Counted from the first letter of the stretch, positions 26,918 through 36,717 are shown. The stretch is 64,000 nt of DNA from Deltaproteobacteria bacterium (GCA_019309115.1 JAFDGW010000001.1:40824-104823), one strand, 5' to 3'. Notes: generated by a model not told the origin, from the letters alone. Numbers and translations are program-made.

Positions 26918-27823
26918 ATGGCAGAATTCCTGCAACAGTTCGTAAATGGTCTTGCTGTGGGAGGTATTTATGCCCTGATCGCTCTGGGCTATACAATGGT
27001 TTATGGTGTTTTAAAACTCATAAACTTTGCTCATGGCGATCTCTTCACCATAGGTGCATATCTGGGGCTCACGCTGCTTACGTCTTTTGGTCTTGCCGAT
27101 CGTGTGGGTCCTGGTGTTGCCGTGCTCTTGCTGGTGGTGATGGTGATGGGCTTTGTAGCCGTTATTGGAATAATTCTGGAAAGGGTTGCTTACAGACCCC
27201 TCAGGAATTCTCCACGCCTTTCTGCCGTTGTGTCAGCATTGGGTGCTTCCATATTCTTCCAGAATGCGGTGATGCTGATATATGGTGCCCGTTTTCGCGT
27301 TTACCCTCAAAATCTCCTGCCAAAGATTTCCCTTAACCTGCTGGGCATTTATATCCCTCTGGTAAAAATCCTTGTGTTGGTTGTATGCGTTATCATGATG
27401 GTGGGGCTGTATCTATTTATTCAACGGACCACGATTGGCACGGCAATTCGAGCTGCTGCTATTGATCAGGAAGCGGCGAGGTTGGTGGGGATAAATGTTG
27501 ACGGAGTTATCACCCTGGTATTTATCATCGGCCCAGCACTAGGTGGTCTTGCCGGGCTTATGGTGGGAATTCTTTACGGCCAGATAAAGTTTACGATGGG
27601 TTGGATATACGGTTTGAAGGCTTTCACGGCAGCAATTCTCGGAGGTATTGGCAACATTCCAGGGGCGATGCTGGGAGGGTTGATTCTTGGCGTGGTTGAA
27701 GCCCTAGGATCGGCCTATATTTCAATCGCATGGAAAGACGCTATTGCCTTTTGTGTGCTGATATTGATACTCGTTGTTAAACCGACAGGTCTTCTTGGCG
27801 AGAGAGTAGCAGAGAAGGTATGA
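26918..27823 (+). CDS. livH: branched-chain amino acid ABC permease LivH
   Basis: 301 residues from ATG 26918 (GGAAGAGG upstream); longer in-frame readings cross the hairpin after livK and have no membrane-protein character. ALGYTMVYGVLKLINFAHGDLFTIGAY and KAFTAAILGGIGNIPGAMLGG are LivH signatures. Overlaps livM by 4 bases. Confidence 0.93.
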   Translation: MAEFLQQFVNGLAVGGIYALIALGYTMVYGVLKLINFAHGDLFTIGAYLGLTLLTSFGLADRVGPGVAVLLLVVMVMGFVAVIGIILERVAYRPLRNSPRLSAVVSALGASIFFQNAVMLIYGARFRVYPQNLLPKISLNLLGIYIPLVKILVLVVCVIMMVGLYLFIQRTTIGTAIRAAAIDQEAARLVGINVDGVITLVFIIGPALGGLAGLMVGILYGQIKFTMGWIYGLKAFTAAILGGIGNIPGAMLGGLILGVVEALGSAYISIAWKDAIAFCVLILILVVKPTGLLGERVAEKV

Positions 27824-28779
27824 AATTTAACAGAAAAAGATTTTACCTGGCGGCTGTTCCTATATTTTTTCTTGTTCCTCTTATACTTAACCCTTATTGG
27901 GTGGATGTTTTAAATAGCATCGGGCTTTACGCTCTTCTCGGTCTCAGTCTTAATCTCATAGTAGGATACGCGGGTTTGTTTAACCTAGGGCATGCCGCCT
28001 TTTATGCGGTTGGTGCTTACACGTCGGCCATACTGAACACCACCTACCATATCCCTATATTGTTACTTCTCCCTGTTGCCGGTCTGGCGGCCGGAATTTT
28101 TGCCCTTATTGTTGCTCGTCCCATAATACATCTCAGGGGAGATTATCTCTGCATAGTAACCATAGGTGTCGGCGAAATCGTACGCATAGCCCTCATAAAC
28201 GACGTTTTTGGCATAACTGGAGGAGCCAACGGGATCTTTGGTATTGCCCGTCCCAGGATATTTGGCATGGTCATACGGACTCCTCACCAGTTCTTTTACC
28301 TGATCTGGCTTTTTGTCGCGATCACTGTTTTCCTTTTTTATCGCTTGGAAGACAGCAGAGTTGGCAGGGCTCTTAACTATATTCGAGAGGATGAAATGGC
28401 TGCCGAGGCCTGTGGGATAAACGTTGCCCATTACAAATTAATATCCTTTGTTGTTGGTGCTACGTGGGCTGGGATGGCCGGGAATATTTTTGCCGCCAAG
28501 ATGACAATAATATCCCCCGAATCTTTCAGCTTCTGGGAGTCTGTGTTGATGTTCACCTTGATAATACTCGGTGGTGCAGGGAGCATTGAAGGTGTATTGC
28601 TCGGGGCATTTCTCATAATCGGTTTACCGGAAATTTTTCGAGAGTTGTCAAATGCCAGAATGCTTTTCTTCGGAGCGGCCATGATAGCGATGATGATTTT
28701 TCGACCGGAAGGACTTATTCCTCCTGTGCCGAAAAAATACCGTGTGTTTTCAGGAACGGACAGGGGAGAGACTACTTAA
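27820..28779 (+). CDS. livM: branched-chain amino acid ABC permease LivM
   Basis: 319 residues, multi-helix inner-membrane permease. LSLNLIVGYAGLFNLGHAAFYAVGAY is the LivM motif and GGAGSIEGVLLGA the cytoplasmic EAA-like loop. Translationally coupled to livH. Confidence 0.93.
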   Translation: MKFNRKRFYLAAVPIFFLVPLILNPYWVDVLNSIGLYALLGLSLNLIVGYAGLFNLGHAAFYAVGAYTSAILNTTYHIPILLLLPVAGLAAGIFALIVARPIIHLRGDYLCIVTIGVGEIVRIALINDVFGITGGANGIFGIARPRIFGMVIRTPHQFFYLIWLFVAITVFLFYRLEDSRVGRALNYIREDEMAAEACGINVAHYKLISFVVGATWAGMAGNIFAAKMTIISPESFSFWESVLMFTLIILGGAGSIEGVLLGAFLIIGLPEIFRELSNARMLFFGAAMIAMMIFRPEGLIPPVPKKYRVFSGTDRGETT

Positions 28780-28780
28780 G

Positions 28781-29548
28781 ATGGCATTGCTCAGTGTCCA
28801 GCGGCTTACCAAGTCTTTTGGCGGATTACTAGCGGTTCACAATGTTTCCTTTGATGTCTTTTCCGGAGAAATAGTTGGAATTATCGGGCCGAACGGAGCC
28901 GGCAAGACAACGGTTTTTAATCTTATTACCGGTATTTACAAACCGGATCAGGGTGAAATCGTCTTTGATCAGCACAGCATCGTGGGTAAAGCTCCACATG
29001 ATATAGTCAAACTGGGAATCGCTCGAACATTCCAGACAATCCGGCTGTTTTCCAACCTCAGTGTTCTCGAAAATGTTATGGCTGGTGCACATTGCCGCAT
29101 GTCGTCGGGCGTTTTGGGAGCTATGTTGCGTTTACCGGGACAGCGTCGGGAAGAACGAGAGAAAATTGAAGAGGCCATGGAGCTTCTAGGGCTGGTCGGA
29201 CTTCAGGATTTTTATGATTATCTTGCTGGCAGTTTATCTTATGGAAACCAGAGGTTGCTGGAAATAGCCCGTGCTCTCGCCACCCATCCGAGATTGCTTA
29301 TTCTTGATGAACCTGCAGGTGGAATGAACGAAAGAGAAACGGAAGAGTTGATAAAACTCATAGGCAAAATTCGGGACAAGGGCGTGACGGTATTACTGAT
29401 CGAACATGATATGAACGTGGTTATGAAGATATGTGAGCGGATAGTCGTGCTTGAGTACGGTTCGACGATTGCGGAGGGGACACCTGAGGAAATACAGAGC
29501 AATCCTAGGGTTATTGAAGCCTATCTTGGGACAGACGAGGACGAGTGA
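28781..29548 (+). CDS. livG: branched-chain amino acid ABC ATPase LivG
   Basis: 255 residues from ATG 28781, one base after the livM stop; an upstream start inside livM is not needed. [24 protein letters not shown] and [12 protein letters not shown] are LivG-type Walker A, signature and Walker B. Confidence 0.93.
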   Translation: MALLSVQRLTKSFGGLLAVHNVSFDVFSGEIVGIIGPNGAGKTTVFNLITGIYKPDQGEIVFDQHSIVGKAPHDIVKLGIARTFQTIRLFSNLSVLENVMAGAHCRMSSGVLGAMLRLPGQRREEREKIEEAMELLGLVGLQDFYDYLAGSLSYGNQRLLEIARALATHPRLLILDEPAGGMNERETEELIKLIGKIRDKGVTVLLIEHDMNVVMKICERIVVLEYGSTIAEGTPEEIQSNPRVIEAYLGTDEDE

Positions 29549-30256
29549 ATGTTACTTCAGGTGGTCGATTTAAAGGTATCTTACGGTAACATAGAAGCAC
29601 TGCATGGTATTAATCTGGAAATTAAGAAAGGAGAGATTGTAACCATTCTGGGAGCTAACGGAGCAGGCAAGAGCACGACCCTGATGACTATTAGCGGCCT
29701 GCTCAAGCCGACTCACGGCGCTATTTATTTTGATAAGATACCACTCCATAAGATGCCCGCTCACGAGATTGTAAAGCTGGGAATTTCACAGGTTCCTGAG
29801 GGACGCCGTATTTTTGGAACACTTACGGTAAAGGAAAACCTGACACTCGGGGCATTTACTTGTAAAGATCGAACAAAACTCAGAAAAAACGAGGAATGGA
29901 TTTACGAGCTCTTTCCCATTCTGGCTGAACGCCGAGATCAGCTTGCAGGGACTCTTAGTGGAGGGGAACAGCAGATGCTGGCCATTGCAAGATCACTCAT
30001 GAGTGATCCGAGCATTCTTCTGCTGGACGAACCGAGCCTTGGACTGGCACCTTTGCTTGTAAAGAGTATTTTCCAGGCGTTGAAAGAAATTAACCGGCAG
30101 GGTGTAACGATTTTGCTGGTTGAGCAAAATGCTCGTGCAGCCCTGAGACTTGCTCATCGTGGGTATGTTATGGAGCTCGGACGCATAGTTATTGCTGATA
30201 CCGCAGAAAATCTACTTGCGAACCCCGAAGTTCGTCAGGCTTATCTGGGCGGGTGA
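29549..30256 (+). CDS. livF: branched-chain amino acid ABC ATPase LivF
   Basis: 235 residues. GANGAGKST, LSGGEQQMLAIARSLM and ILLLDEPSLGLAP. Starts on the base after the livG stop. Last gene of the second liv operon; it ends 14 bases from the convergent KptA-like gene, and no clear terminator lies between. Confidence 0.93.
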   Translation: MLLQVVDLKVSYGNIEALHGINLEIKKGEIVTILGANGAGKSTTLMTISGLLKPTHGAIYFDKIPLHKMPAHEIVKLGISQVPEGRRIFGTLTVKENLTLGAFTCKDRTKLRKNEEWIYELFPILAERRDQLAGTLSGGEQQMLAIARSLMSDPSILLLDEPSLGLAPLLVKSIFQALKEINRQGVTILLVEQNARAALRLAHRGYVMELGRIVIADTAENLLANPEVRQAYLGG

Positions 30257-30270
30257 ATTCTCATTCAAAT

Positions 30271-31071
30271 TCAAATAGTGCGTTTTGTTTTGCGAATTTT
30301 TCTGGCCTCCCGTTTCCAATCTGGCCCCTTTTTACGCTCTTTCCTTTTGCCGTGACCGCCTCCTTCATCATTTTCAATTCCAATAGCTTTCTGGAAGTGA
30401 GTAACATCAAGAGTGAAAGAACCCGGGGTGGGTGCTGTGGAATGTCCGGACAGCTTTGTTTTTTTTGCCCGCTTTTTCTTTACCCGTTCTTTCTTCTCGT
30501 GTATTTGTTCAAGAGCCTTTTGCTTGACCGGAGGAATGTGCAACGCTCGAGATGGAATGGAAAAGCGCGTTAGAAACATGGATGTTCCGGCCTTCAGAAA
30601 TACTACCCCTTCTTCGATGGCTCTTTCAGTATCAACGGTTACGATCAACCTTTCGTCAGATGATGGCTTGCTAAATTTAAGAGCCAAATTTTCAATTGCC
30701 CACAGAGGCAGATATGAGCGATGCGGCGGAGGATTAAGTCCATTCTTAGATATGGCATCGAGTGCCGATAGTGAAACGACATGATAAAGATGTGGAGGCG
30801 GTTCCACTGTTGGGGAATATTTGGGGCGTTCCCAGATCAAGTAGAGCTTGTTGCCTTCAAGCTTGAACGGTATCGTTTCACCAATAAGCATGAGTTCTTT
30901 AAGATGACTCTGCCGAATATACGATAGCCCTTCTATTTTCTGAAGTGCCCAGTAAAATTCTTTCCAAGGCATTGAGCCGTCTTCGTCCCAGTAAAGGCCG
31001 TATTCAGAACTTTCGTAGTAAGCTACTGTGGTCAATACTTTTGCTAGACGTCGTGGATCAAGCTTAGCCAT
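30271..31071 (-). CDS. degenerate KptA/Tpt1-like RNA 2'-phosphotransferase with basic tail
   Basis: 266 residues. The layout follows KptA: LAKVLTTVAYYESSEYGLYWDEDGS at residues 9-33 corresponds to the winged-helix start LSxxLRHxPxxxGLxLDxxGW; PPPHLYHVVSLSALDAISKNGL to the NAD-site opening PPxxLYHGTxxxxLxxIxxxGL; and FLTRFSIPSRALHIPPV to the end. But the catalytic Arg-His of the LRH motif is replaced by AYY and the GHS segment is missing. After residue 190 comes a long Lys/Arg-rich tail. Active KptA removes a splice-junction 2'-phosphate using NAD. This copy probably lacks that activity and may only bind RNA (inference). Confidence 0.6.
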   Translation of the reverse strand: MAKLDPRRLAKVLTTVAYYESSEYGLYWDEDGSMPWKEFYWALQKIEGLSYIRQSHLKELMLIGETIPFKLEGNKLYLIWERPKYSPTVEPPPHLYHVVSLSALDAISKNGLNPPPHRSYLPLWAIENLALKFSKPSSDERLIVTVDTERAIEEGVVFLKAGTSMFLTRFSIPSRALHIPPVKQKALEQIHEKKERVKKKRAKKTKLSGHSTAPTPGSFTLDVTHFQKAIGIENDEGGGHGKRKERKKGPDWKREARKIRKTKRTI

Positions 31072-31096
31072 AATCAGACACTTTTATTGTTCAGGG

Positions 31097-31954
31097 TTAA
31101 AGGCTTTTTATTATCGGTGGAATAAGCTGAGAAGCAAGGTCTCTTCTCGATCCGCCCCCAAGAACCACCACAAATCGACCATCGCACACTTCAACGGCCG
31201 TTTCCCTCAGTGTTTTTGCTATGGAAAGGTATGCATCCATTGTGAGGCCCAGATCTCCGTAGTCTCCTCGGTGAGTATCAAAACCAAAATACCAAATTAG
31301 CATGTCCGGGGCGAATGAGTAAATCAGTGGCACGAAGTTATCTTTGATAGCATTTGCATAGGCTTTATTTCGTTCCTTTTCCGTGCCACATCCAGAAAGT
31401 ATCCTGAACGCCGACAAATCCACTTTAGTTCCGTCTCTGGAAGTATAGTCTCTGGAGCACACGCAGCAATGGAGTACCTGTGGGTCGTTCTGTACCAGTT
31501 CCCTTGTTCCGTCCCCGTGGTGGGCGTCGGTATCGATTATGGCAAATTTTCGTGCCAACCCTTCATCGCGCAGGACGCGAATTCCTATAACCACATCGTT
31601 AAAACAGCAATAACCCCAGAAGTAGTCTTTTCCCGCATGATGACCGCCGGCTCCGATAAGTGCAAAAGCCCGATGCGCTCTACCTTCAGCTACGGCTTTC
31701 ATTGCTGTTACGACGCTTCCTACCGAGTGCCAGGCAGTACTGCACAGGGGATCCATTCTAACTTGATCGATGTGTCTGGGAGAGTGAACCTTGAGTATCC
31801 ATTCTTCTGGTGCAGCACTTACATGCACTATTTCATATTCCGGGTTTTGAAGAATATCGTTAAGAACCTCAGGGAAATCCGACAGTCTTGTTCCCTGAGT
31901 GAGATAGCTCCGACGACTAAAACTTTCATGGTAAGTTACTATTATTCGTCTCAT
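31097..31954 (-). CDS. histone deacetylase-family (acetoin utilisation/APAH type) protein
   Basis: 285 residues. The Zn-site motifs are readable: GAGGHHAGKDYFWGYCCFND (general-base His pair) and AIIDTDAHHGDGT (Asp and His ligands), then YFGFDTHRGD with the third Asp ligand. A hydrolase of an acetylated amide; the substrate is unknown. It is the second family member in the window and has no CxxC tail. It lies just upstream (5') of the KptA-like gene on the same strand with a 25-base gap. Confidence 0.85.
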   Translation of the reverse strand: MRRIIVTYHESFSRRSYLTQGTRLSDFPEVLNDILQNPEYEIVHVSAAPEEWILKVHSPRHIDQVRMDPLCSTAWHSVGSVVTAMKAVAEGRAHRAFALIGAGGHHAGKDYFWGYCCFNDVVIGIRVLRDEGLARKFAIIDTDAHHGDGTRELVQNDPQVLHCCVCSRDYTSRDGTKVDLSAFRILSGCGTEKERNKAYANAIKDNFVPLIYSFAPDMLIWYFGFDTHRGDYGDLGLTMDAYLSIAKTLRETAVEVCDGRFVVVLGGGSRRDLASQLIPPIIKSL

Positions 31955-32082
31955 AACGCACCCATCTTCATGGTTTACGTCGGTATTCAGAAGCTACCAT
32001 AATTGATCAATTGCATTCCGTTCGATCTCTCCGCTTGGAAAGCTACACCAGCATTGTTGCATAAACAATGTGAAACACAAAG

Positions 32083-32127
32083 ATCCCGCAGGAAAGCGGT
32101 ATTTTTCGAGCCTTGTTCCTGTGGGAT
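32083..32127 (-). terminator. terminator-like inverted repeat after the cytochrome gene
   Basis: ATCCCGCAGGAA (32083-32094) pairs with TTCCTGTGGGAT (32116-32127) with one G-U, followed on the minus strand by CTTTGTGTTT. Long loop (21 bases). A plausible terminator for the cytochrome gene; the rest of the gap to the deacetylase gene shows no clear signal. Confidence 0.5.
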
Positions 32128-32156
32128 TTGTTCCACACGCAACCGATTTCATGCTT

Positions 32157-34376
32157 TTATTGCGATCCACTGAAGCCTTCTTCAATCATCCTTTTCTCAA
32201 TAGCCTTCGCTAGTTCTTGATTACTAATAATTCTCGGGAAGTTAAGCTCTACATAACCAGCTTTTACTGCTGCATCGTCATAAGGATAATAGAGCGTGGC
32301 TTTGGTGGTAAATACGTACCCGCTTAAGGTTCCTTTTTGTCCATGGCAATCGACACAGCGCAAAGCCTCTTCTTTGGGGCGCACGTTATGACTTACCGAA
32401 AAGGGGTGAAAGGTTGTTACCAATTTTACCTTAACGTTTGACGTGCCGGACTCTTTAGCAATGACTCTGGTAAAGGCCTGGACAGCGGCTTTTACTTCAA
32501 CCAAGGTATTAATTTCCGGAATTCCATCTTTTCCATTGCCATTCAAGGAAGTGTCATCATTGATGGGAACATCTTCAGAGTCAAATTGATCGTTAAAATT
32601 CACGTCGATGTAGTTAGGTAGTGCATAGGCCAGTATAGCGCTTCCCTCAGCTAATGACTTGTTCTGAGCGATTGAACCCATATTAGGCTGGATATTGAGA
32701 TATCCCCTTTTCCCTTTTCTCTTTGGAGTTCCGATTATTAGGTAAAAAGTAGGAAGGCTGGCATCAACTTTTAGTACTTGCGATAGGTATCTTTCGGGAA
32801 GAACTTTAAAAACGCCGGTGGAATTCTCTACAAAATAAGGTAACCCTACGACATTGACCGGTTTATACCGCCAAGTGATGGTACCACCCGGCTCCCGCTC
32901 AGGAAATAAGCCTAAATCTTCATAACTTCCCTTATCTGGGTCTCCTCCTAAATAGGGCATTCCAACGAATACATCGTGAACCGTGATCCGCTTCGATTTC
33001 CGATCATAGTGAGCAAAATAAAGGGGTTCAGCCTCATCAATTAGCTTAGCTTCAAAACTGTACTTTTTGCCGATGTGGCACAAAGTGCAACTAATTTTAT
33101 CCATATGAAGCTTGGCATTGGAGCTTGGACCGAATGCGGGTGTGTGGATTGCAACAGGATCGTCATGACAATTTCGGCAACTCGCAGTTCCGGCTAACTG
33201 ATGCCAACGCACACGATGCATGGGACCAGTATTGCCCTTGGCAAAGTCATGAGATGGTCTTTTGTGGCTGGAAGCACCCACCGGCGCGTGGCAATCAATG
33301 CAGCCTAGGCCCTTATCTTTATGAATATCAATGCGCTTCGGCACACCATTTGCGTCTAGATCTCGATCGTTATAACTCCAGAGCCAGGCTTCTTTAACAG
33401 TATCAGGTTGGAGGAACTTCAGGTCAAAAAACTGGATGATTACGTCTTTATGCGTAAACTTACCATCTTCATCAATATCATCGGTCCAACCAGCATGACA
33501 TTGGACGCAATGTTCGTCCAGCGGTTTACCGATGATGTTGCCATTAATTTGGATACCCGGCCTTTCGGGATCGACATCCAGACTTATGTCATAGATCAAT
33601 TTTCCCGTATTTTCATCATAGGAACCAGCTAGACCTCCTCCCAGTGTGTTAGCCCCAGCGAAATAGTGTTTAAGGATGGCAATACGATAGTTGAGCAGGC
33701 AATCACGGTTGTAAGCGGTTCTCGTGGAATGACATAAAAAACAGGAAGGCTCTGCGACATTGTTCAAGCCATATTTTTTCCATTCAAATGGAACAAACTT
33801 TTTTTCTTTACCGCTCCATACCACATAGTCCCCAGGTATGTTACCAGCTTTCAGTTCGGCAGCGATTTGCTCACCGGACTTTTGATACAGATAGTGATCG
33901 GTTCTATCTTTCTCCATGGGTCCACCGCCTACGTGACAGACCCCGCAATGAGCACACCATTCAGGAGTGGTCAGGTTAATTTCTAGAGGTTTTTTTGTGT
34001 ACCTGGGACCTAGCGGCGTGGGATGAGGACAGAGGATCAAATTGCCGTACATACCTCCATCTACTTTCCCACTGAGGGATTCTGTGAGAAGCCGTTTTTG
34101 CTTTATGTCGATCGATTTGTTGTAGTAGTTTTCTCTGTACACCTTGGACGACAGGAGTGCCAACCGACCCTGTTGGAAGTGATAACCATTAGCAATAAAG
34201 TCGATATGATGGCACCCACCACAGCTCTTTCTCACACTCACAGGATAACCCGTCTCTAACACGGGGTTTCCGTTTTGATCCTTCAAGGTAACTTTAGGAT
34301 GCTGTGAGGTGCCAGTAGCCCATGAAGTTCCTATTGAAAAGAGCAACGCCAAAGTACCAATCATTAATCTGAACAT
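32157..34376 (-). CDS. exported eight-haem cytochrome c
   Basis: 739 residues from ATG 34376 (GGAG eight bases upstream; gives a clean signal peptide to about SWATG); an ATG at 34412 is less likely. Eight CXXCH motifs: CGGCH, CGVCH, CFLCH, CVQCH, CIDCH, CRNCH, CTLCH, CVDCH. The last lies far from the others, after a region with a DxNxNDxFDxED acidic loop that could bind calcium. It should be a periplasmic electron carrier or reductase. The haem count matches octahaem families (tetrathionate/nitrite/hydroxylamine enzymes), but I cannot see a CXXCK active-site haem, so the reaction is open. No partner redox gene adjoins it. Confidence 0.85.
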   Translation of the reverse strand: MFRLMIGTLALLFSIGTSWATGTSQHPKVTLKDQNGNPVLETGYPVSVRKSCGGCHHIDFIANGYHFQQGRLALLSSKVYRENYYNKSIDIKQKRLLTESLSGKVDGGMYGNLILCPHPTPLGPRYTKKPLEINLTTPEWCAHCGVCHVGGGPMEKDRTDHYLYQKSGEQIAAELKAGNIPGDYVVWSGKEKKFVPFEWKKYGLNNVAEPSCFLCHSTRTAYNRDCLLNYRIAILKHYFAGANTLGGGLAGSYDENTGKLIYDISLDVDPERPGIQINGNIIGKPLDEHCVQCHAGWTDDIDEDGKFTHKDVIIQFFDLKFLQPDTVKEAWLWSYNDRDLDANGVPKRIDIHKDKGLGCIDCHAPVGASSHKRPSHDFAKGNTGPMHRVRWHQLAGTASCRNCHDDPVAIHTPAFGPSSNAKLHMDKISCTLCHIGKKYSFEAKLIDEAEPLYFAHYDRKSKRITVHDVFVGMPYLGGDPDKGSYEDLGLFPEREPGGTITWRYKPVNVVGLPYFVENSTGVFKVLPERYLSQVLKVDASLPTFYLIIGTPKRKGKRGYLNIQPNMGSIAQNKSLAEGSAILAYALPNYIDVNFNDQFDSEDVPINDDTSLNGNGKDGIPEINTLVEVKAAVQAFTRVIAKESGTSNVKVKLVTTFHPFSVSHNVRPKEEALRCVDCHGQKGTLSGYVFTTKATLYYPYDDAAVKAGYVELNFPRIISNQELAKAIEKRMIEEGFSGSQ

Positions 34377-34694
34377 TTTAGCACTCCATGTCTCAAAATT
34401 TCTGATGTTCAACTACTCACCCAAGGCGATTCTATTCTTTCTCATAAAAAGAAAAAGATGACTCAAATCGTAACTAGTATAACCGACAAACATCAAACTA
34501 AAAAAATGTCCTCCATAAAGAAGATTACCAGCAAGTCAAAAGATACGCAAGGAGCGGGAAGAGTTGCTGGTAAGAGATCACAAGGTAATCATGGTGGAAT
34601 TACAGATTTTATACACAGTAAGTAGCTTTACGATATGTGGAAGCGGTCTGAAGGAAAGTAAGCGATCACAGAATATTATGATTGCCAACATCGG
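34377..34694. other. intergenic stretch, AT-rich, no gene seen
   Basis: Between the start of the cytochrome gene and the transposase relic I see only short frames and A-rich sequence. A minus-strand TATACT near 34475-34480 could be a -10 for the cytochrome, but no good -35 accompanies it. Confidence 0.4.
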
Positions 34695-35470
34695 TTAACC
34701 ATTCAAGATCAGGTTTTTGTCCCCTGAAATAAGCAGAGAACGCGTCCACAAGGACATTGAAGGTGGACTTGCATTAGAGCTTACAAGTATGGCGCGGGGA
34801 TAAAATTCGCTCATATCGTTTCTGGTACCCTGACTTCTCTTACGCCACAAAGCTCCAAAGCGGATAGTTCGTTCGTTCAGCCAGATTGTTGGTGGGTTCC
34901 ATTTCTTCCTCCAACCTTCGGACAAACTTCCCCGCTTCGCTTTTGCTCTCACGATAAAAACCAATAAGACGACACACCTGGCATAAAAAGCACTCCATTG
35001 ACCCGCACTTAGAGGAACCCTTGCCATATGCACCAAGGTGCGCAGTTCCTTCAATGCCCATTTGCCACATTTCGATAACTCGGGATTGAAACTCTCTGCC
35101 AACCTCTTCGCCTTCCTTGTGAGATGACTCAAGCAAGTCTGCCTAGAGTTACTAGCCCACTTCTTATAAACACCATAACAATCACTAACGAGAATTCCTT
35201 CCCGCTGCCCGATCAATTTTTAAACGCTTCTTTTGAACGTCTCTTATGAACCATGAAAAAAGCAATCACAGGAGTAATCCTAACCCATAGCCAGTGTAAA
35301 CCGCCTGAGTTATACCACGGAGCTTCTCTCCTCTATATGATTCACTTTCGATGATCGAACCTCTTACCCTGGATCATTTCATAGTGAGGCATAATAGCTT
35401 CGGAAGCACAGTCAATTACTTTTTGAATTGCTCCAAGACTAACAGGCAACCCAACAAATAACACCTGAGG
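34695..35470 (-). pseudogene. frameshifted IS66-family transposase remnant
   Basis: Read on the minus strand in three successive frames, the IS66 order is preserved: LFVGLPVSLGAIQKVIDCAS followed by EAIMPHYE (about 35470-35380), then GLHWLWVRITPVIAFFMVHK (about 35310-35225), then a longer frame 35216-34695 with GILVSDCYGVY, QTCLSHLTRKAKRL, the TNNLAER segment (in a neighbouring frame) and WRKRSQG. The 5' part is missing. Several frameshifts and stops make it non-functional. It lies directly upstream of the cbiQ-like gene, which lacks its usual partners. Confidence 0.8.
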
Positions 35471-35712
35471 AAATTTTTTCAAAGCTTATTTTCCCCAATG
35501 CAATCATCAATCTCCCGTCAGCCCATGTGACGGTTATCAAGACCCGAGGTGAACAACAAACATGACGTACCACGAAAATGGTCATGCTTCTGCAAATTTT
35601 ATCAAAAATGTCTTGCTTTCAGGGGGCATTACATATTGATGATCTCATAAAGCCTAGACAAGTTCATTCTAGTAAGTCACCTGATGGAATTGCGGTGATT
35701 TTTGAAGTATAA

Positions 35713-35781
35713 ATGGCCCTGCGGCAGCAAAGGGACAATGCTAGAAAAGATTTTCTAGCCGATTACTTTTGGAGACGCTGA
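35713..35781 (+). CDS. possible short upstream frame coupled to cbiQ
   Basis: 22-codon frame beginning MALRQQRDNARKDF whose TGA stop overlaps the ATG of cbiQ (TGATG). It might be the tail of a lost gene or a coupling peptide. Nothing recognisable in it. Confidence 0.2.
   Translation: MALRQQRDNARKDFLADYFWRR
35740..35759. repeat. operator-like palindrome upstream of cbiQ
   Basis: GCTAGAAAA, two bases (GA), TTTTCTAGC: 9-bp perfect arms, 21 bases before the cbiQ ATG. Could be a binding site for a dimeric regulator, for example metal-responsive. It does not match the NikR consensus GTATGA-N16-TCATAC. Confidence 0.45.
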
Positions 35782-36716
35782 TGGAAAGCGATTTTACTAT
35801 CAGGACGATAGCTCTTTCGCCGAGGGTTTGGTTATCTGCAGCAATTGCCCTTATTGTCATTACGGCTTTCTTAATATTTTGCTTAAAAGCAAGACACGAA
35901 ACTGAGGTATCAAGTTGGAAAATTCCATCTTTAGAGGGCGGGGGACAAAGGGGGTGGATAAACCGATGGGATGCCAGGTTAAAAATTTTTTCGCTTATGT
36001 TTTTTTCTTTTGCTGTTGCCTTTATTAATAACGTAGCGGTTTTGCTTTTTGACGCTGTGTGTATTGCTTGCCTCGTTGTTGCAAGTAGAATTGCTATCCG
36101 AGCATTTCTAAGACGGCTATCTCCAGTATTCTCTTTCCTTACTTTTTTGGCCATAGTTCTTTTGCTCACCGCTCCGGTAAAACAGGGTGATACGGTTATA
36201 GTGTTGGAACCATTTTCAATGATAAGGCTTAACCTTGGGATTATCCGGCTTATACTGAGGATTTGGCTAAAAGCCGTGATTATTGTTGCAGTCATGCCTG
36301 TGGTTTTTGAAACGTCACCTTACTCCATTACAGTAGCTGCCCTCAGGAAATTGGGATTGCCGGAAGGCTTTACTCAGATGCTTTTGCTGGCCTACAGATA
36401 TCTTTTCGTTCTCAGAGATGAAGCCTCAAGAATGTATCGCAGTATGAAGCTCAGAGGCTTTCGATATAGAACCGGATGGAGGACACTGGTCATTCTCGGG
36501 AATTTTTTGGGCATATTGTTTGTTCGAAGCTACGAGAGGACTCAGCGTATTTACGAGGCAATGACGGCCAGGGGTTACCGTGGGAACATGCCCCTGGCTG
36601 TGAAGTTTAAGGCTAACTGGCGAGATATAACCCTTGCAGCTATGTGGGTTGCTGTGGCTTCATTGTCGCTAATTGTCGATTTGTTACTACAACATGGTTT
36701 TGCACGGATGATTTAA
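35781..36716 (+). CDS. cbiQ: ECF transporter transmembrane (T) component, CbiQ-like
   Basis: 311 residues from ATG 35781 (GGAG six bases upstream). Multi-helix protein with the two EcfT coupling motifs MYRSMKLRGF and IYEAMTARGY (Ala/Ser-Arg-Gly type) and AYRYLFVLRDEA. About 45 extra N-terminal residues form an additional membrane helix before the normal DARLKIF start. It couples ATPases to a substrate-binding membrane protein (CbiM/NikM type), which is not encoded here. Two bases from the ATPase gene. Confidence 0.8.
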   Translation: MESDFTIRTIALSPRVWLSAAIALIVITAFLIFCLKARHETEVSSWKIPSLEGGGQRGWINRWDARLKIFSLMFFSFAVAFINNVAVLLFDAVCIACLVVASRIAIRAFLRRLSPVFSFLTFLAIVLLLTAPVKQGDTVIVLEPFSMIRLNLGIIRLILRIWLKAVIIVAVMPVVFETSPYSITVAALRKLGLPEGFTQMLLLAYRYLFVLRDEASRMYRSMKLRGFRYRTGWRTLVILGNFLGILFVRSYERTQRIYEAMTARGYRGNMPLAVKFKANWRDITLAAMWVAVASLSLIVDLLLQHGFARMI

Positions 36717-36717
36717 C

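Noticed and set aside
35600..35780. Possible cobalamin or Ni/Co riboswitch before cbiQ
   Set aside because: I could not find the conserved core of either class; only the palindrome and a short frame are evident.
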